64,000 bases of DNA. Source: Cordia subcordata. Its lineage: Eukaryota; Streptophyta; Magnoliopsida; Boraginales; Cordiaceae. The notes under the pieces were generated by a model that was given only the letters and a program-made list of their open reading frames with translations, searched no databases and was not told where the DNA came from. The stretch's first letter is position 1. Each line of letters opens with the position of its first letter. Below are positions 11,623 to 23,737 of the stretch, piece after piece. Location: contig JAPTOF010000005.1 of NCBI GenBank assembly GCA_028554755.1, positions 20,806,001-20,870,000 of the forward strand, given 5' to 3'. The position numbers and the translations under genes are program-made.

Positions 11623-14600
11623 TTAAAGCTGGATGTTAGGAGATGTATTCTCATGCATCATCATCTTCGACACAGATTTTGCAGATGGATCCCAGTTACT
11701 CTTTCCTCTAATACCATTACATCCATCAATCTTTGTTGTAAACCTCCAAGGAGGTCGAGAATTTATATCCTTCGATTTTGATGGTGTCTTTCTTCCAAGC
11801 TTGGGAGAACAAGGCTGCATTGGCGGGTCCTGTAAGAGACATTTCTTTTCTTGCTTAGTTGTTCAGGGATAACCAGATAATACATTCTCTAAAACCAAGC
11901 ACAAACGGAAAAATCTACATAGATCAGATAAAGTATGACCAAAGGATGTGTGCTTTCCTTTACTAAAGGCATCAATTTTCCACTTCCTTTTCTTTTTTCA
12001 CCCAATTACAGCATTCATAAGAAGATCATGCTAATCCATTCTCCCTTTCTTTTGATATTGCATTTCATATAATTTACAGGCTTTTCTTTCCAATTCTCAG
12101 ACAAATTATTGGGTTCTTAAAGAATGCCAAGTATAATGCCCATGGTGCCTTTAAAAATTTCAAGCACAAGTTCTTTTTCTTCAATTGTCTAGTTCTTAAT
12201 GTGGACAATTGGTATTTCAGGCCACTGTAAGGAAAGTGTTCGCAAATTGGAATAATTGAAAGTTGAATGACCAACATGAAACCTGTGGAAAGTTTAGTGA
12301 CCAAAATATCTACCCCATAAATTAAGTCTCTTATCTAAATGCTCTCCACATCATTTGACAATTAACAATCATGTTTTATATTTAAATGCATATCTTTCAC
12401 AACATTAACATTCTTTTCAAAAGGCCAAGTAAAACTAGTCCCACTATAACATTTTCTATGGTCTGCTAATCAAAGAAAGCTAGCACATGCAAAATAAACA
12501 CGCAGATACCTTCTTGATAGGATCACTTGGGGACTCAATTCCTTGAGAAAACTTTGAATGTAGTATAGGTCTCGAGCTGGCTGACAGATGCATATCTTTA
12601 TAACCACATCTTGCTTTCTCCTGCAATAGAATTGATGGCAGTACTACATTTTTCAGTCAAGGAACATGAAGTGAAAAACAATGACAGATAGGGCTTTGTT
12701 GGTATCCTCACTGAAAGAACTGGAGAACACACACTTGTGTATCAACTTAGAAAAACAGTTTATAGCTTATAGATACTAGAATCCTTCAAGTCTGAGGACC
12801 TTCCATCTACTCTTTCGAGAGCTTTCGGGGGTAGTTTTACTTTAAATATCAAGATGTAATTATCCACAAGTATTTACTTTTTAGATCATAAGTTCAGTCA
12901 TTTATTAACCTTTGATTTTGCTTGTAGTTGCTCTTTCTCAGCCTCCATGGCCTTCTGCTTCTGCTCTAGCCTCTCAAAAAACTGGAGTGCAAAACAGGCA
13001 GTGGAGCATTAGAATCATTTAGTCAAATGACATTTGCATCAGATTCCATGCATATACATAAAATTGCAAAGAAACTTGCCTCTTTACGTTTTAATGCTCT
13101 TTCTTCACTCTTGAAGCTGAAAGCATAAGATACAATAGGAGATCGTGCTTTTCTTCCAGGTATACTAGGAGATTTAGGGTTGCTGCAGACAATTCTTAGT
13201 AAAATGTAAGTCCTTAATAAAACAAGTATAAGAAGTTGAAGCTCTAATTTGAGCTCTTCTCTGAAGGTGAGAAAATAGAATGGAAACCAGAATGTGAAAT
13301 TTAAAAATAAATCAATAGGATCCAGTGGGAAAGGCAAAGGAACTTGATAAATAGATAAGACACCTTATTTGTCTCAGCAGATAAATCAAGGTGAAAAAAA
13401 AACATGAATTTTGATATCACTTATGTGAGCAGATAATTACCATCACTATTCTACTAGAAAACCTCCTCACTATTTTCTTGGATGTGCTGATCCTAGCATG
13501 GATTGTAGTGTAATGCCCATGTGACAACATTATTGTAACTTGATGTACTGTTTCAGCATGCTAAACATCTACGGCGAATTCTTACCTTTTACATGGAGAT
13601 TGTGCATTCCCTTCCACTTTACGAATATCACACATTGACCGATTCAAATATGTTCTTGACCTGCAATGATCAATCGAAAAATCAGATTGGGTCATCTTGG
13701 ACATAAAGCATGTCTAGATATAAAGGAATGAGATTGAGGATACTTCAATTCCCTTTCCTATATAGATTTAACAGAATTACCTGTTATTCCCTTGTTGAGG
13801 GTTAACTGTAGGATGCTTTGAAATGTCAACAAATGCCTACATTCAGACAAGAAATTAAAATGTAGGCCTAAGACTCAGTTCAAAAGTAATGGAAATCAGC
13901 TAAGCATTCAAGTTGTTGAAGAAAACTAATACCCGAGTTGGTGTCTGTTGAGTAGTCCTGTCTTTAGATGCCTTGACAAGAGTTTTGACAAGTCTGGAAT
14001 TAACAATTTTCTGGAGAATTGGAGACAATGGTTTACTGGTTTCACGAGAAGCAAAATTGATGGACATGTGAAGTGATCTTGGAGTTTCTCTTTTTCTATT
14101 AGTTGAGCCTGCTACGATCCTTTTACAGTTCGGACTTGCATTGATATTCAGCCTGTTTGGAAGAGAAATTGTAGGCTTGGGAGGGGCTGGGGGCTTGGGC
14201 TTATTTGCTTCTGCTGTGATCTTTTTAAAGTTTGGACTTGCATTGATATTCAGCTTGTTTGGAAGAGAACTTGTAGGCTTGGGAGGGGCTGGGGGCTTAG
14301 GGGGAGCTGGGGGCTTGGGTATAGTTGAATCTGCTGCAATCTTTTTACAATTCGGACTTGCATTGATACTCAGCCTGTTTGGAAGAGAAACTGTAGGCTT
14401 GGGAGGAGCTGGGGGCTTGGGTGCTCTACTATAAACCACTGACTTGGTAGAAGGGAGTCCATCCTTTTTCTTGTCTGTTACTGATTCTCCTGGTGTTGCA
14501 CCATCCTGAAAGAAAGACATGAGCTTCAAAGGAAACATTATGTACTGATCTAACAAAAATATAAAGACAAGGAATAATTCAATATGGATACCCTCACGTG

Positions 14601-15932
14601 GGTGTCATATTCTTGGTTGGACATAACTTCTGTGGCATCTTCAACATATTCAAGCTGGTTTGATAGTATTACCTGATTCTCAGCCAACATGGGTTGTTCA
14701 GCTTCTTCAATTTTCGCATTTTCTAATTCTCTTCCCTCGTCACTAGGAGTGCATTCACTTACTTGAACGGCGATATCAATATCAGATTTGGGTGACTCTG
14801 CTCCCCCTGTTTCTTCGCTGGCCACCGGATTGTCCTTTGGTGCCAACGCTTTGTCCATGGGGGAGTCATTTTGTTTCCCCATAAGCATATTCAAGTCAGA
14901 AGAAGCACTTTTAGCTGCCGCATTTTGTTGCTCACTCAATGCTGCAGCTCTCTCCGCAGCTTTTCTCTTATAATGAGCTTCGAAGTGTGCTTTCATCTGA
15001 GCAACAGAGCCAGGCCTTGAATACTTCTCAACTTCTTCCATATATCGATTGTGAGTAAACGAAGACCACTTTTCCCAAGCCAATGATTCAGACATATACC
15101 TCCCAAATGATATCGATGATGTCAAAGCACAAATAGGGTCTCCCTGCAATAAAATATTCTTAGAATCTTCCTACGCACCAGCTCCAAAATTCAATAAGAC
15201 CAATTACAAATGCATTTCTGCAATAGATCTGATAGACGTCCACCGAGAATCTCATTTCACCAATTTTTCCCCCTTTCCCGAATCCACATTTGTCATATCT
15301 AAGAGCAGATTGATATCTAACATCCTATAAGAACCAATTACAAAAGCATTTAGCTCCCGCTATGCACGGGATTAGAGGATGGTTCAATCTTATTTGGGAT
15401 CTATAGATGCATATCTGCAAATGCATAAATCCAGAGAGTAGACTGTAAAAAGGAATCCATTTCAGCATTTTTTTTTTCACTTCTTATTGAATCTGATATC
15501 TATGAGCAGACACAAACCATAAGCTGAAATAGCAGTAGTCTTCAATTTCAATAATACTGCCTTGGAGATGCAAACAGAATATCTATCCCAACTAATCCTA
15601 GATTGTGCTCAATAGCAGAAGAGCAAGATCGTCCGAGGTATACTAATATCAATAAATCAATCAAATTCATTAACACAATCAGAAATATATACTATGAAGC
15701 CGCTATAAGATGAAAATTTAACACGTACAACAAAGGATCAACAAACTAATAGTAAAAGAAAAAAAATTACATTTTAATCAATGCCCATAAAAATTTCAAT
15801 ATGAAGAAGATTAAGAAAGAAAAGTTCAAACTTTTACCACTAAATTCCGAAACTAACCTCTGCGGCATCGTGAATAATCGAAGAAGGCTGAGAAAAAGAC
15901 CTCATAAGGCAAGTTGAAGACTCACCCATCAT
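11623..15932 (-). CDS. WVD2-like TPX2-domain microtubule-associated protein (WDL7-type)
   Basis: Plant microtubule-binding and bundling protein of the WAVE-DAMPENED2-like family. Coding exons, from the start: 15858-15932, 14592-15143, 13933-14505, 13781-13836, 13586-13660, 13080-13182, 12910-12981, 12510-12620 and 11623-11829, giving 607 aa. All phases agree. The start is the first of two adjacent ATGs in MMGESST; the second would remove only one residue. The N-terminal part has the family's SISFGRYMSESLAWEKWS block and a basic/Ala segment. A Pro-rich repeat lies at about residues 230-340. The TPX2/KLEEK domain is at about 460-510 (FSFKSEERALKRKEFFERL, then a Gln/Glu/Lys coiled-coil stretch). 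The C-terminus is basic. The intron after exon 6 has a GC donor (AGAG|GCAAGT), which is needed to keep the KLEEK block intact. Confidence 0.9.
14100..14435 (-). repeat. In-frame Pro-rich tandem repeat inside the WDL gene
   Basis: Three copies of a 34-40 residue unit occur in exon 3. Each has KPPAPPKP, then SLPN(R/K)L, then INASPN(C/F)K(K/R). The anchor GGACTTGCATTGATA recurs at 14132, 14234 and 14354, giving periods of 102 and 120 bp. The 18-bp difference is one extra PAPPKP in the middle copy. All periods are multiples of three, so the frame is kept. Confidence 0.9.
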
Positions 15933-18900
15933 TCCTTTTTGCTTTCAAGAAATCAAGCAAAAAAGAAAAAAAAATCTGAATAGAAAAGAAAAGAAAAACA
16001 AACACCCTTCCCAAATCTTGAATCAAAGATTCAAACTTTTTTCTTGAAAACCCAGAAAACGAAAATGAAATCTTTGTTCTTTCCCTCTTTCACCACTTCG
16101 AATTTTGCATACCAAGTTAGATATATAGCCCAAAAACACCAAAAGATGCAGAAAAAGATAAGCTCTGGTGAGGACTTTGCAATGGTGATTATCAGTGGTG
16201 TGATTCAAGTGTGCACAGATTTATGGGGTTTATGCATTTGATGTGTGTGTGTGTGTGTGTGTGTGGTTTTTTAACATTTGGACAAGAGCGCGATTAGTAC
16301 TTGGGAAGTAAGTCGTGGGGTCCACCAAGGATGACACTAACGGCTAGTTTTCTTGTGTATAAAAGAGAAAAATTGGCTCCTGAATTTGGTTTTTTATTTG
16401 GAAATTAAAGGTTGAATATTTTGTTTAAAGGCCCACTAATCTGTCCATTTTTGGACACCACAACGGCTAAATTCTTTGTATTTTCACGTTAGTAATAGCT
16501 CAAGGTCATTTTCTATAAATTTTTGTTGATGTTGTTTATAAGTCACTTTTAGTTTTAGACACTCCACTTCTAATTTTGACTTAGAGAATTTATAAGTAAA
16601 TGATATTCTTGTGCTTCAGGACCATTAAATTTTTTGTTTCTGTAATAAAAATTTAAAACTGCCCTTAGTATACACCATCCATTATAAATATAGCTACTGG
16701 TTGACTTTGCTAATGAATAGTAGTGTACATCTAACAATAAATCATGCAAGTTTAAGCATTAATTCGCATTTTAGTTTGTCCAAATATTATTTCTTTATTT
16801 CTGTTTTTCAGCGGATTAACTACATCGATTAGGAGTTTAAATGACTACTCATACGTACACACAAAGGATGCACCACATGTCCTAAGCATGGGGTACGGTT
16901 GGTGAATATTTAATGCCTCTTTAAAATGTTAATATAGCAAAAGATGAGGTCCGATATATATATCAATCTCGTAAAAATGTCTCTTGTTGCTGTAAAAGAG
17001 AGTCATCATTACGCCCGATGAAACCTCCAAACCTCAAAAAGCAAGGAGAAGTGCAACGTCATAACAGTGGCTGAACTATAACGAACTAATACTCTAAAGG
17101 CCGCTAAAGACTAGCTAGGGCATCTTCAATTTGACCAAAGGATAGTAAGATGATATCACAACACCAATGCAGTCCATAAATTTGCTACAAATACAACTGC
17201 CATGTCATGGCAAAGACAAGCCATCTCTAGACCTTTTTACATAAAGTTTTGTCCAAAATCTTTCCTTAACTTGAGCATCGGAAAAAAAGAAAACCATGGT
17301 TCATCTTCGAGTTAAAATTAAGTAAGTCCTCAATGTTTACATATTTTTTAATTTTAATTCCTATTGTTTTAAATAATTTATACAAGTCCCTAATATTTAA
17401 TTATTATGGTCATATTAATCCCTACAATTAGAATGGAGGTTAGTTTTGACGAAAATGTCCTAAATGACCTCAAACATAAAAGCAATTGACAATCTTATCT
17501 TTTGTGCCACAAAACGAAATCTGATTATCTATTCTTTTTAAGCAAGAATTCCTAGCCAAAAAGAAAAAAAACAGTAAAAATTTAACATTTTGGATGATAG
17601 TTATTGCATTCTTTGCATATTTGGATTTACTATAAACTTTTATAAGACACATTATACATCTGATTGAAATGTTTTAATAAAAATTAGGAACTTTTATTGT
17701 CTAAAAATTATTCCATAATGAAATTTACAGTACAAAAGTTCAAGGTATTATAATCAATTAAGAATAAAAAAAAAAAAAGAAAAAAGAATGACAACTCGAC
17801 CTATCTCATTGGCTTTACGTCCAACATGTTGAATGCACCATTAAAACCTTGATTGCATCAGTTTGGTCACCTTTGAATTCTCTCGTAGCTTCTATTTTGA
17901 TCCTAACCTTCTAACTTAAAATCTCAACTATATATTTTGTATTTTAGCAAATCTTCTTCATTGATTGAAATATCAAACTCCTACAAAAAGTAATTTTTCA
18001 TTCTCATTTTCTTATCCTTCTTTATTTAAATCAATTGTGAAAATTTGTTGATATATGAAATATAAGGTTAAGATTTTAAATTAGAAGGTTAAAACCAAAA
18101 TATGAGTTAAGATAGAATCCTCGTCCTTTGCTCTCATCACTTCAACAAAACCTAACACATTTGCAACAAACAAAATTTCCTCCGCTTCTAGTTCCATCAC
18201 CAACTTTCGGCCCAAATTAAATTAGCATGTTTTGTTTGCCGTCATCTCGAGAATTTTGGTATTAGCTTTTTATGTTTCATATTAAATTAATTGAGAAAAA
18301 AAAAAAAGAGTTGTAGCTTTGGTTTTTTTTTTGGATTTTAGGGACTAATTTGATTGGTTTTTGAAAATATTGGGGACTAATTTGCATCAATTTAAACAAA
18401 TAAAACTAATTTAAAAAATCATGTCAACTTTAGAACTATACGTCCGATTTCCCCTTAATCTTTCTTGCAGGTCTTGGACAATCAAAACATTTCTGGTAAA
18501 CTTGGAACTTCATCAACGTCAATATTTAAAAAGTAATAGAAAGGCTGTTACTTTCACAATTCATGACAGAATACTGCCTATTAATTTACTATTCTACTTA
18601 TTGACTCATTTCAAAATTTAGTTTTCTTTATGACTTGCTTTAAAATAAAAACTTATATAATAAAATTAAAAAAAAAAAAAGAACAAAACTTTGGTGCACA
18701 TAAAATTTTGCACATTCAGAAAGGGCAATGCATCACAATGTTGAATCAAGAGCATTGACGAAAAGTTGAGATATGCTTCTCCTTTTTTACATTTAACGAA
18801 CCGAATTTTTTTTTATGTCTTTGCTATTCGCAAAACAGCAAAGCCAAGCCTATACAACACAAACAATGTACTCAAATACCCAACAAGACTGCGCAAAACC

Positions 18901-19042
18901 ATTGCTACAAACATAATGCAACACTCTCTAATTGAGTCCTTCAAAAAAAATATTTAGATTAAACAGCTTAAAAGATAATTTAATCCGATTTTGCATGATG
19001 CGTAGACTCCACTATATTTCTCAAGAAAACATCCTACAATTT
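15933..19042. other. Intergenic between WDL and small HSP genes
   Basis: No coding sequence recognised. A (TG)n run at about 16242-16264 lies some 310 bp upstream of the WDL start codon, probably in its promoter. From about 17310 to 18420 there are phrases such as 'AAGTCCCTAATATTTAATTATTATGG' in shortened form at one side and 'GGGACTAATTTG' at the other. These look like the weak, inverted ends of an old Mutator-type element, but no target-site duplication could be defined. Confidence 0.5.
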
Positions 19043-20935
19043 TCATTCAACATTGATGTCCAAAATCTTGGAAGTGGCTTCAGCCTTTGGTAAAGTTATG
19101 TACAACACACCATCCTTAACCTCAGCCTTTATCTTTTCAAACTGAACATTGTCAGGCAGAGCAATTCTGCAGCTATATTTTCCATAGCTCTCAGCAGACC
19201 ATTCTTCTTCTTCTCCTCCTGCATTTTCTCCATTTTTGGGCCTTTTTTCAGCTTTCAGAACCAGCATTTTCTCTTCAACCCAAACCTTAACATCTTGTTT
19301 AGTCATGCCAGGCATGTCAAACCTCATCTTGTACTCTCCTTCACCTTCCTTTATCTCCCATGGTGTCCTTCCCCTGCTGTACCCTCCAGTCTCTGGTGGT
19401 GATGATGATGATGATGGCCATCCTCCATTGTAGGCTAAAGGGTCCTCCATTAACCTCTCCATTGTTTCCATCATTTGCTGCACTGTTCTTGCTGTTGGAA
19501 ACCTATCCCACAACCCTGCTTTTAAGAACATGTATAAACATTAAACAAGCATATTGAAACCAAAGAAACAAAAATTTACCCCAAAAATTGTTTTGCAGGA
19601 AGAAAGAAAAAACCTGCCAATCTAACTCAACAATTGTTATATGTTAGCATTGTGTACTGTCTCAGTTTCACATCCGTTTTCTCTAAAATTTATGTTTTAT
19701 TTATAATAACTTAGATGTATTACTACTGTGCCTAAGCATGTTTCAAAAATTATTCTAGTATCACCTGTAACAACTTTTTTACCCAAACACCATAGAATCT
19801 ATCCAGCAAATATCTTGTACCACTTGTAACGATCTAAAACTCACAAAAATCAATGTAGGACAAGACTTACAAATTGTGGCTCGTATTTCATGAGTTTTGT
19901 TGCAGTGTTATGGGAAAATTTATTGATTTTTAGTAGATTTAGTGATTCTTCATATTTATAAAAACTAGAGTAAATGGCATATTACCCCTATAGTCTAACA
20001 TAAATGTACAATACTCCTGAAGTCTCAAAATTACCTTATTACCCTCTCGAACTTTTTAAACGTGTGCTCACTATCCCTCACCGTTTGTTTTCGGTTAGTT
20101 TTGACAAAAATTGGAGTCGTAGCGTTTTTCATTGCATAATATATATAAAAACTAAATATTTTAGACCATTTAAACCCGTACACTTTTTATAAAAACGTTT
20201 AACTCATTCACTCCCTGAAAACTCAAAGGGGTAATTTTGAGACTTCAAGGGTATTGCGCACTTATGCCAGACTACAGGGAGATAATATGCCATTTACTGT
20301 ATATATTATGCAATAAAAAACACAAACACACGCGCAACACACACACGTAGACTCCAACTTCTGTCAAAACTAGCCGAAATCAGACGGCGAGGGGTAGTGA
20401 ACACACGTTTAAAAAGTTTGAAAGGGTAATCAAGTAATTTTGAAACTTCAAGGACATTGTACATTTATACCAGACTACAAAGGGTAATATACCATTAACT
20501 CTAAAAACTAGTATAACTTATGTATAAGATTAAGAAAGGCAAAGTGTATTTAGAGGTAGAGAGAATTCTGTCTTTTATATATTAAATTTTCTTCTCTAAT
20601 TTACTATTTAAATTATAAATCACACTCGCATCATATCTCCAACATCACTTAAAACTTTTAAGAGGCTTACCTATAGGTGCAACTTGGGGTGATCTTCTTT
20701 TAGGTTGTTGGGGTGCTTGAGGTTGCTTGCTCACTCTTTGCAAGTGATCAAGATCGCCTCTGCCAGCATCATTAGCCATGGCCTTAATGCTGTCGTGGCC
20801 ATTTCTTGCACTTGTAATCAAACTCAATGAATGAGAAAATCTTGGATGCAAAGAAGAATTATTAGCTCTAGAGATAATTCTTTGGGATGATGATAGTGGC
20901 TGAGAAAATGAAAAATTTGACAAACTGTGAGACAT
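19043..20935 (-). CDS. Small heat shock protein (alpha-crystallin type), organelle-targeted, HSP21-like
   Basis: ATP-independent chaperone that holds unfolding proteins, probably in plastids. Exons 20671-20935 and 19043-19515 join in phase (ATA G|GG) to give 245 aa. Residues 1 to about 50 are Ser-rich with few acidic residues, like a transit peptide. The Met-rich amphipathic block QQMMETMERLMEDP resembles the conserved region of chloroplast HSP21. The alpha-crystallin domain follows at about 140-235, with TPWEIKEGEGEYKMRFDMPG and the C-terminal consensus GVLYITLPK. The intron (19516-20670) holds a 534-bp Mutator-like element. A TATA box and heat shock elements lie upstream. A mitochondrial location cannot be excluded from sequence alone. 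Confidence 0.9.
19968..20501. mobile_element. Non-autonomous Mutator-like element in the sHSP intron
   Basis: The termini GAGTAAATGGCATATTA and, inverted, GAGTTAATGGTATATTA begin long inverted repeats that can be followed for about 150 bp each (19968-20122 and about 20350-20501). A 9-bp target-site duplication, TAAAAACTA, flanks them exactly at 19959-19967 and 20502-20510. Nine bp is the Mutator-superfamily length. An additional internal copy of the right-hand terminus sits at about 20230-20297. No coding capacity. Confidence 0.88.
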
Positions 20936-21057
20936 GTTTCAGAAAAGATTATCTATCTGTTGGTAACAAAATCTGCAGACACTTAAATTTCTTTTCTTTT
21001 CTTTTTTGGTGAGTTGTGCTTGTTTATTTTGGGGAGGAACGTGGTGTGGACACGACA

Positions 21058-21063
21058 TTTATA
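21058..21063 (-). promoter_or_regulatory. TATA box of the small HSP gene
   Basis: CTATAAAT on the minus strand, about 120 bp upstream of the sHSP start codon. This is a normal position for a gene with a short-to-medium 5' UTR, and a heat shock element lies 10 bp further upstream. Confidence 0.7.
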
Positions 21064-21073
21064 GATGAGAGAT

Positions 21074-21086
21074 GACAATTCTGGAA
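21074..21086 (-). promoter_or_regulatory. Heat shock element next to the sHSP TATA box
   Basis: Plus-strand GACaaTTCtgGAA is three alternating 5-bp HSF units, two of them perfect, directly upstream of the TATA box. A second, weaker element (TTCtaGAC) lies at 21127-21134. This arrangement is what HSF-driven plant sHSP promoters usually show and supports heat induction. Confidence 0.75.
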
Positions 21087-21628
21087 TGGGCAAAAGCGAC
21101 CCGAGAGTGGGGTATTTAGGAGTAGATTCTAGACATGTCCACAAGGGTCTTTTGCAGCGACAACAGGTTTTCTTTTTTTTTTTTTTTTTCCTTTTGAAAA
21201 ATTATATAAAAGCTAACTTTTGTGCGGAATAATTAACGGATTATGAACTTCCTTAATCCATCAAAATGTCACAAGTTAAATAAATAGTCGTAAAATTTAT
21301 TGTTTATAGTTGAAAAGGACAAAAAGGTAAACCTCTCCCATGCTGTAATTACATGGGCTCTTGTTATTAATTTTAGAAGTCAGAATTTTTTACTTTTAAA
21401 AATTAATTAAATTTTTTATTTTTAAAAAAATCAATTCAAAACAAACCCTTGATCTCATTAAAGGAAAAAAAATGGCGAATATTTTATATAATTATGGTTA
21501 AAGAAATTCACCTCGTTTGTCCTGCTCTATCGAGTGGTGGTAACAACTCCGATCGTGTGGGTTACACAAGTTTTTGATGACATTGTATGGCCAGAGCAAG
21601 ACGAGAATTGATGTAGGAACTAGAAAAG

Positions 21629-21646
21629 TTCTAGAATTTTCGAGAT
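21629..21646. promoter_or_regulatory. Distal heat-shock-element-like sequence
   Basis: TTCtaGAAttTTCgaGAt has three perfect alternating units plus a partial fourth, in register. Two more TTCttGAA palindromes follow at 21719-21726 and 21735-21742. The group is about 570-680 bp upstream of the sHSP TATA box. It may be a distal enhancer or chance; no other gene is close. Confidence 0.45.
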
Positions 21647-21891
21647 TTCCTCTAGAAACATCACCAGTATGTATTAGAAATTGCAGGGAGATATTCTTCC
21701 AACTAATTAACTGTGAAATTCTTGAAAGTTGTGGTTCTTGAAATTTGTGGTGGTTTTTTTTTTTGGCTGGACTTGGGGTGGGTTATAGCCAATCAACGTA
21801 TATTTTATTTCAAGTAAAAATCATCTCTTTTATCAATTTTACACACGCAAAATTTTATTTACTTATCTCAATCTAGTTTGTCTTAATTAAG

Positions 21892-21975
21892 ATTGCTTTT
21901 TCACTCTTGAGTTATGTATACTACATATCTTAAATTGCTTTTTCACTCTTGAGTTATGTATACTACATATCTTAA
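21892..21975. repeat. Perfect 42-bp tandem duplication
   Basis: The 42-bp unit beginning ATTGCTTTTTCACTCTTGAG occurs twice head to tail (21892-21933 and 21934-21975) with no differences seen, so the duplication is recent. It lies in the gap between the sHSP promoter and the 3' end of the MYB gene. Confidence 0.9.
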
Positions 21976-22369
21976 GATATTCTTATCTTTTCAAATTGGT
22001 TTTTACCTCAATCGTTTCTTTTTTATTTTACCCTTAAAACTTTCTCCTTTTTTCTTGTCACTTTTAAGGAAGTTTTTGTAGTTGTCACACTTTTTTAAAT
22101 TAATCCATATTATATTAAAAAGTCTAAAATAAGTTTTTAAAATTTTATAAGTATATTCAAATTAGTTCCTACTTTACAAACTTTTCAAATGAATAAATTG
22201 GTGGATCTTCTTTTTCAGAATGAAAACAGAAGCATTTGGTACATATACACTGGATTTAAATCTATTTACAATATTGTATCAATGAACCAACAGTACATTC
22301 ATAATGAAATAATTTCAATAGTTGAGAATTATTGAGTCTCTTTAATATCATCAATATAACATTACATAA

Positions 22370-22371
<2 letters not shown>

Positions 22372-22400
<29 letters not shown>
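22372..22400. repeat. (TA)n microsatellite
   Basis: A run of about 14 TA dinucleotides just downstream of the MYB stop codon, probably in or past its 3' UTR. Confidence 0.9.
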
Positions 22401-22402
<2 letters not shown>

Positions 22403-22450
22403 TGCAAAGCACCAGCCATGATTAAATGAATTAATTTCCTCCCTTTTCTT

Positions 22451-23672
22451 TCACAAAAGATCTTCACCTAAATTGCCGAACACATCCCACGACGATATTG
22501 GACTACCTATCCAACACCCGAAAGGATAGGCCACTTGTGATTCATCTCTTTGTGATAAGAACATATCAAAATTTCCATCGTTTTTTACCATAAACGAATC
22601 CATCTCAAAAATTTCTCCCAACCTGATCGCATGATGAGCGAGGTTAATTTGCTTATTTGGCTGAAAATCTGATCTTGATGTGGCCTTTTGTTCTCCTGAA
22701 GAATTATCCTCTTGAATACATTCATTTTCTGTGCCAACATTTTCTTGTTTGCAAAATTCTATAGGCTTGTGTGTGGCAGGGTCTAATCCTAGAAGTTTCA
22801 GTTTCTTCTTGATCCTGGTATTCCAGTGATTTTTGGTTTGATTGTCTGTACGCCCTGGAAAATGCGCAGCTATCTTGGACCACCTGCTAATTCGTTATAC
22901 GAGTTAAATCAAATCAAATTTTATCTCACAAGGTAAAGTCTGTTATTGGTTAACATTATACGAGTTAAATCAAATTCAGTCTTGTCCTACTAGTTAAAGA
23001 AGGTTACTAATTAACGTTATAATAAGTTAAAAGAAGAAAATTTTTCTTTTTTCAAAAACAAGGTAATTTAGTATATGAAACTCTTGCTAGTTGTTATGCA
23101 CTGAGTTTATAAAATGAGTGTCGGAATCCATGCACCATGTTCAGCACTTGAGAATAGCAGATGATTAAGAAGATGAAAAAGCTGTATGAGAAGAGCATGT
23201 TTAGATTGGTCTTTTCAATTTTTTTTTTTAAAAAGTACGTTACTTTTTTTTTTTGAAGTACACATTCTTTGACATAATAAGTATTTGATGCTCAAATTCA
23301 ATTTTTTTCACAAGTCAAAAATTTTAACTTTTAAAGAAAGAATACTTTTTCAAAAATTATTTAAAAAAATACTTTAAAAAAAAAACAATACAAATAAACT
23401 CTAAATTACCTGTTGCCTAAACAAGCATGGAGCTGGATGATCTTTTCTTCTTCTGCATCAGTAAATGCTGCTCTCTTTGAGGTCTGGCCTCAAGTAATTC
23501 ATCCACCTTAATCTGCAGCTCTTTCCACATCTCAAAAGACCTTCACAACGTACAAATTCAATAAAACCCCAAGTAATTAGCATTCAATCGCCACACGTTC
23601 AAACGGTCAGATAATTAGGCTTAATGCATTTGATAGGTCAATATATAGTCGAAGTTGTTAGAGCATATATAT

Positions 23673-23737
<65 letters not shown>

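Noticed and set aside
13023..13337. Separate 104-residue frame overlapping the WDL gene
   Set aside because: It is exon 6 read out of frame with the intron sequence on either side.
17310..18420. Possible Mutator-type element upstream of the sHSP 3' end
   Set aside because: The ends are only loosely inverted and no target-site duplication could be found.
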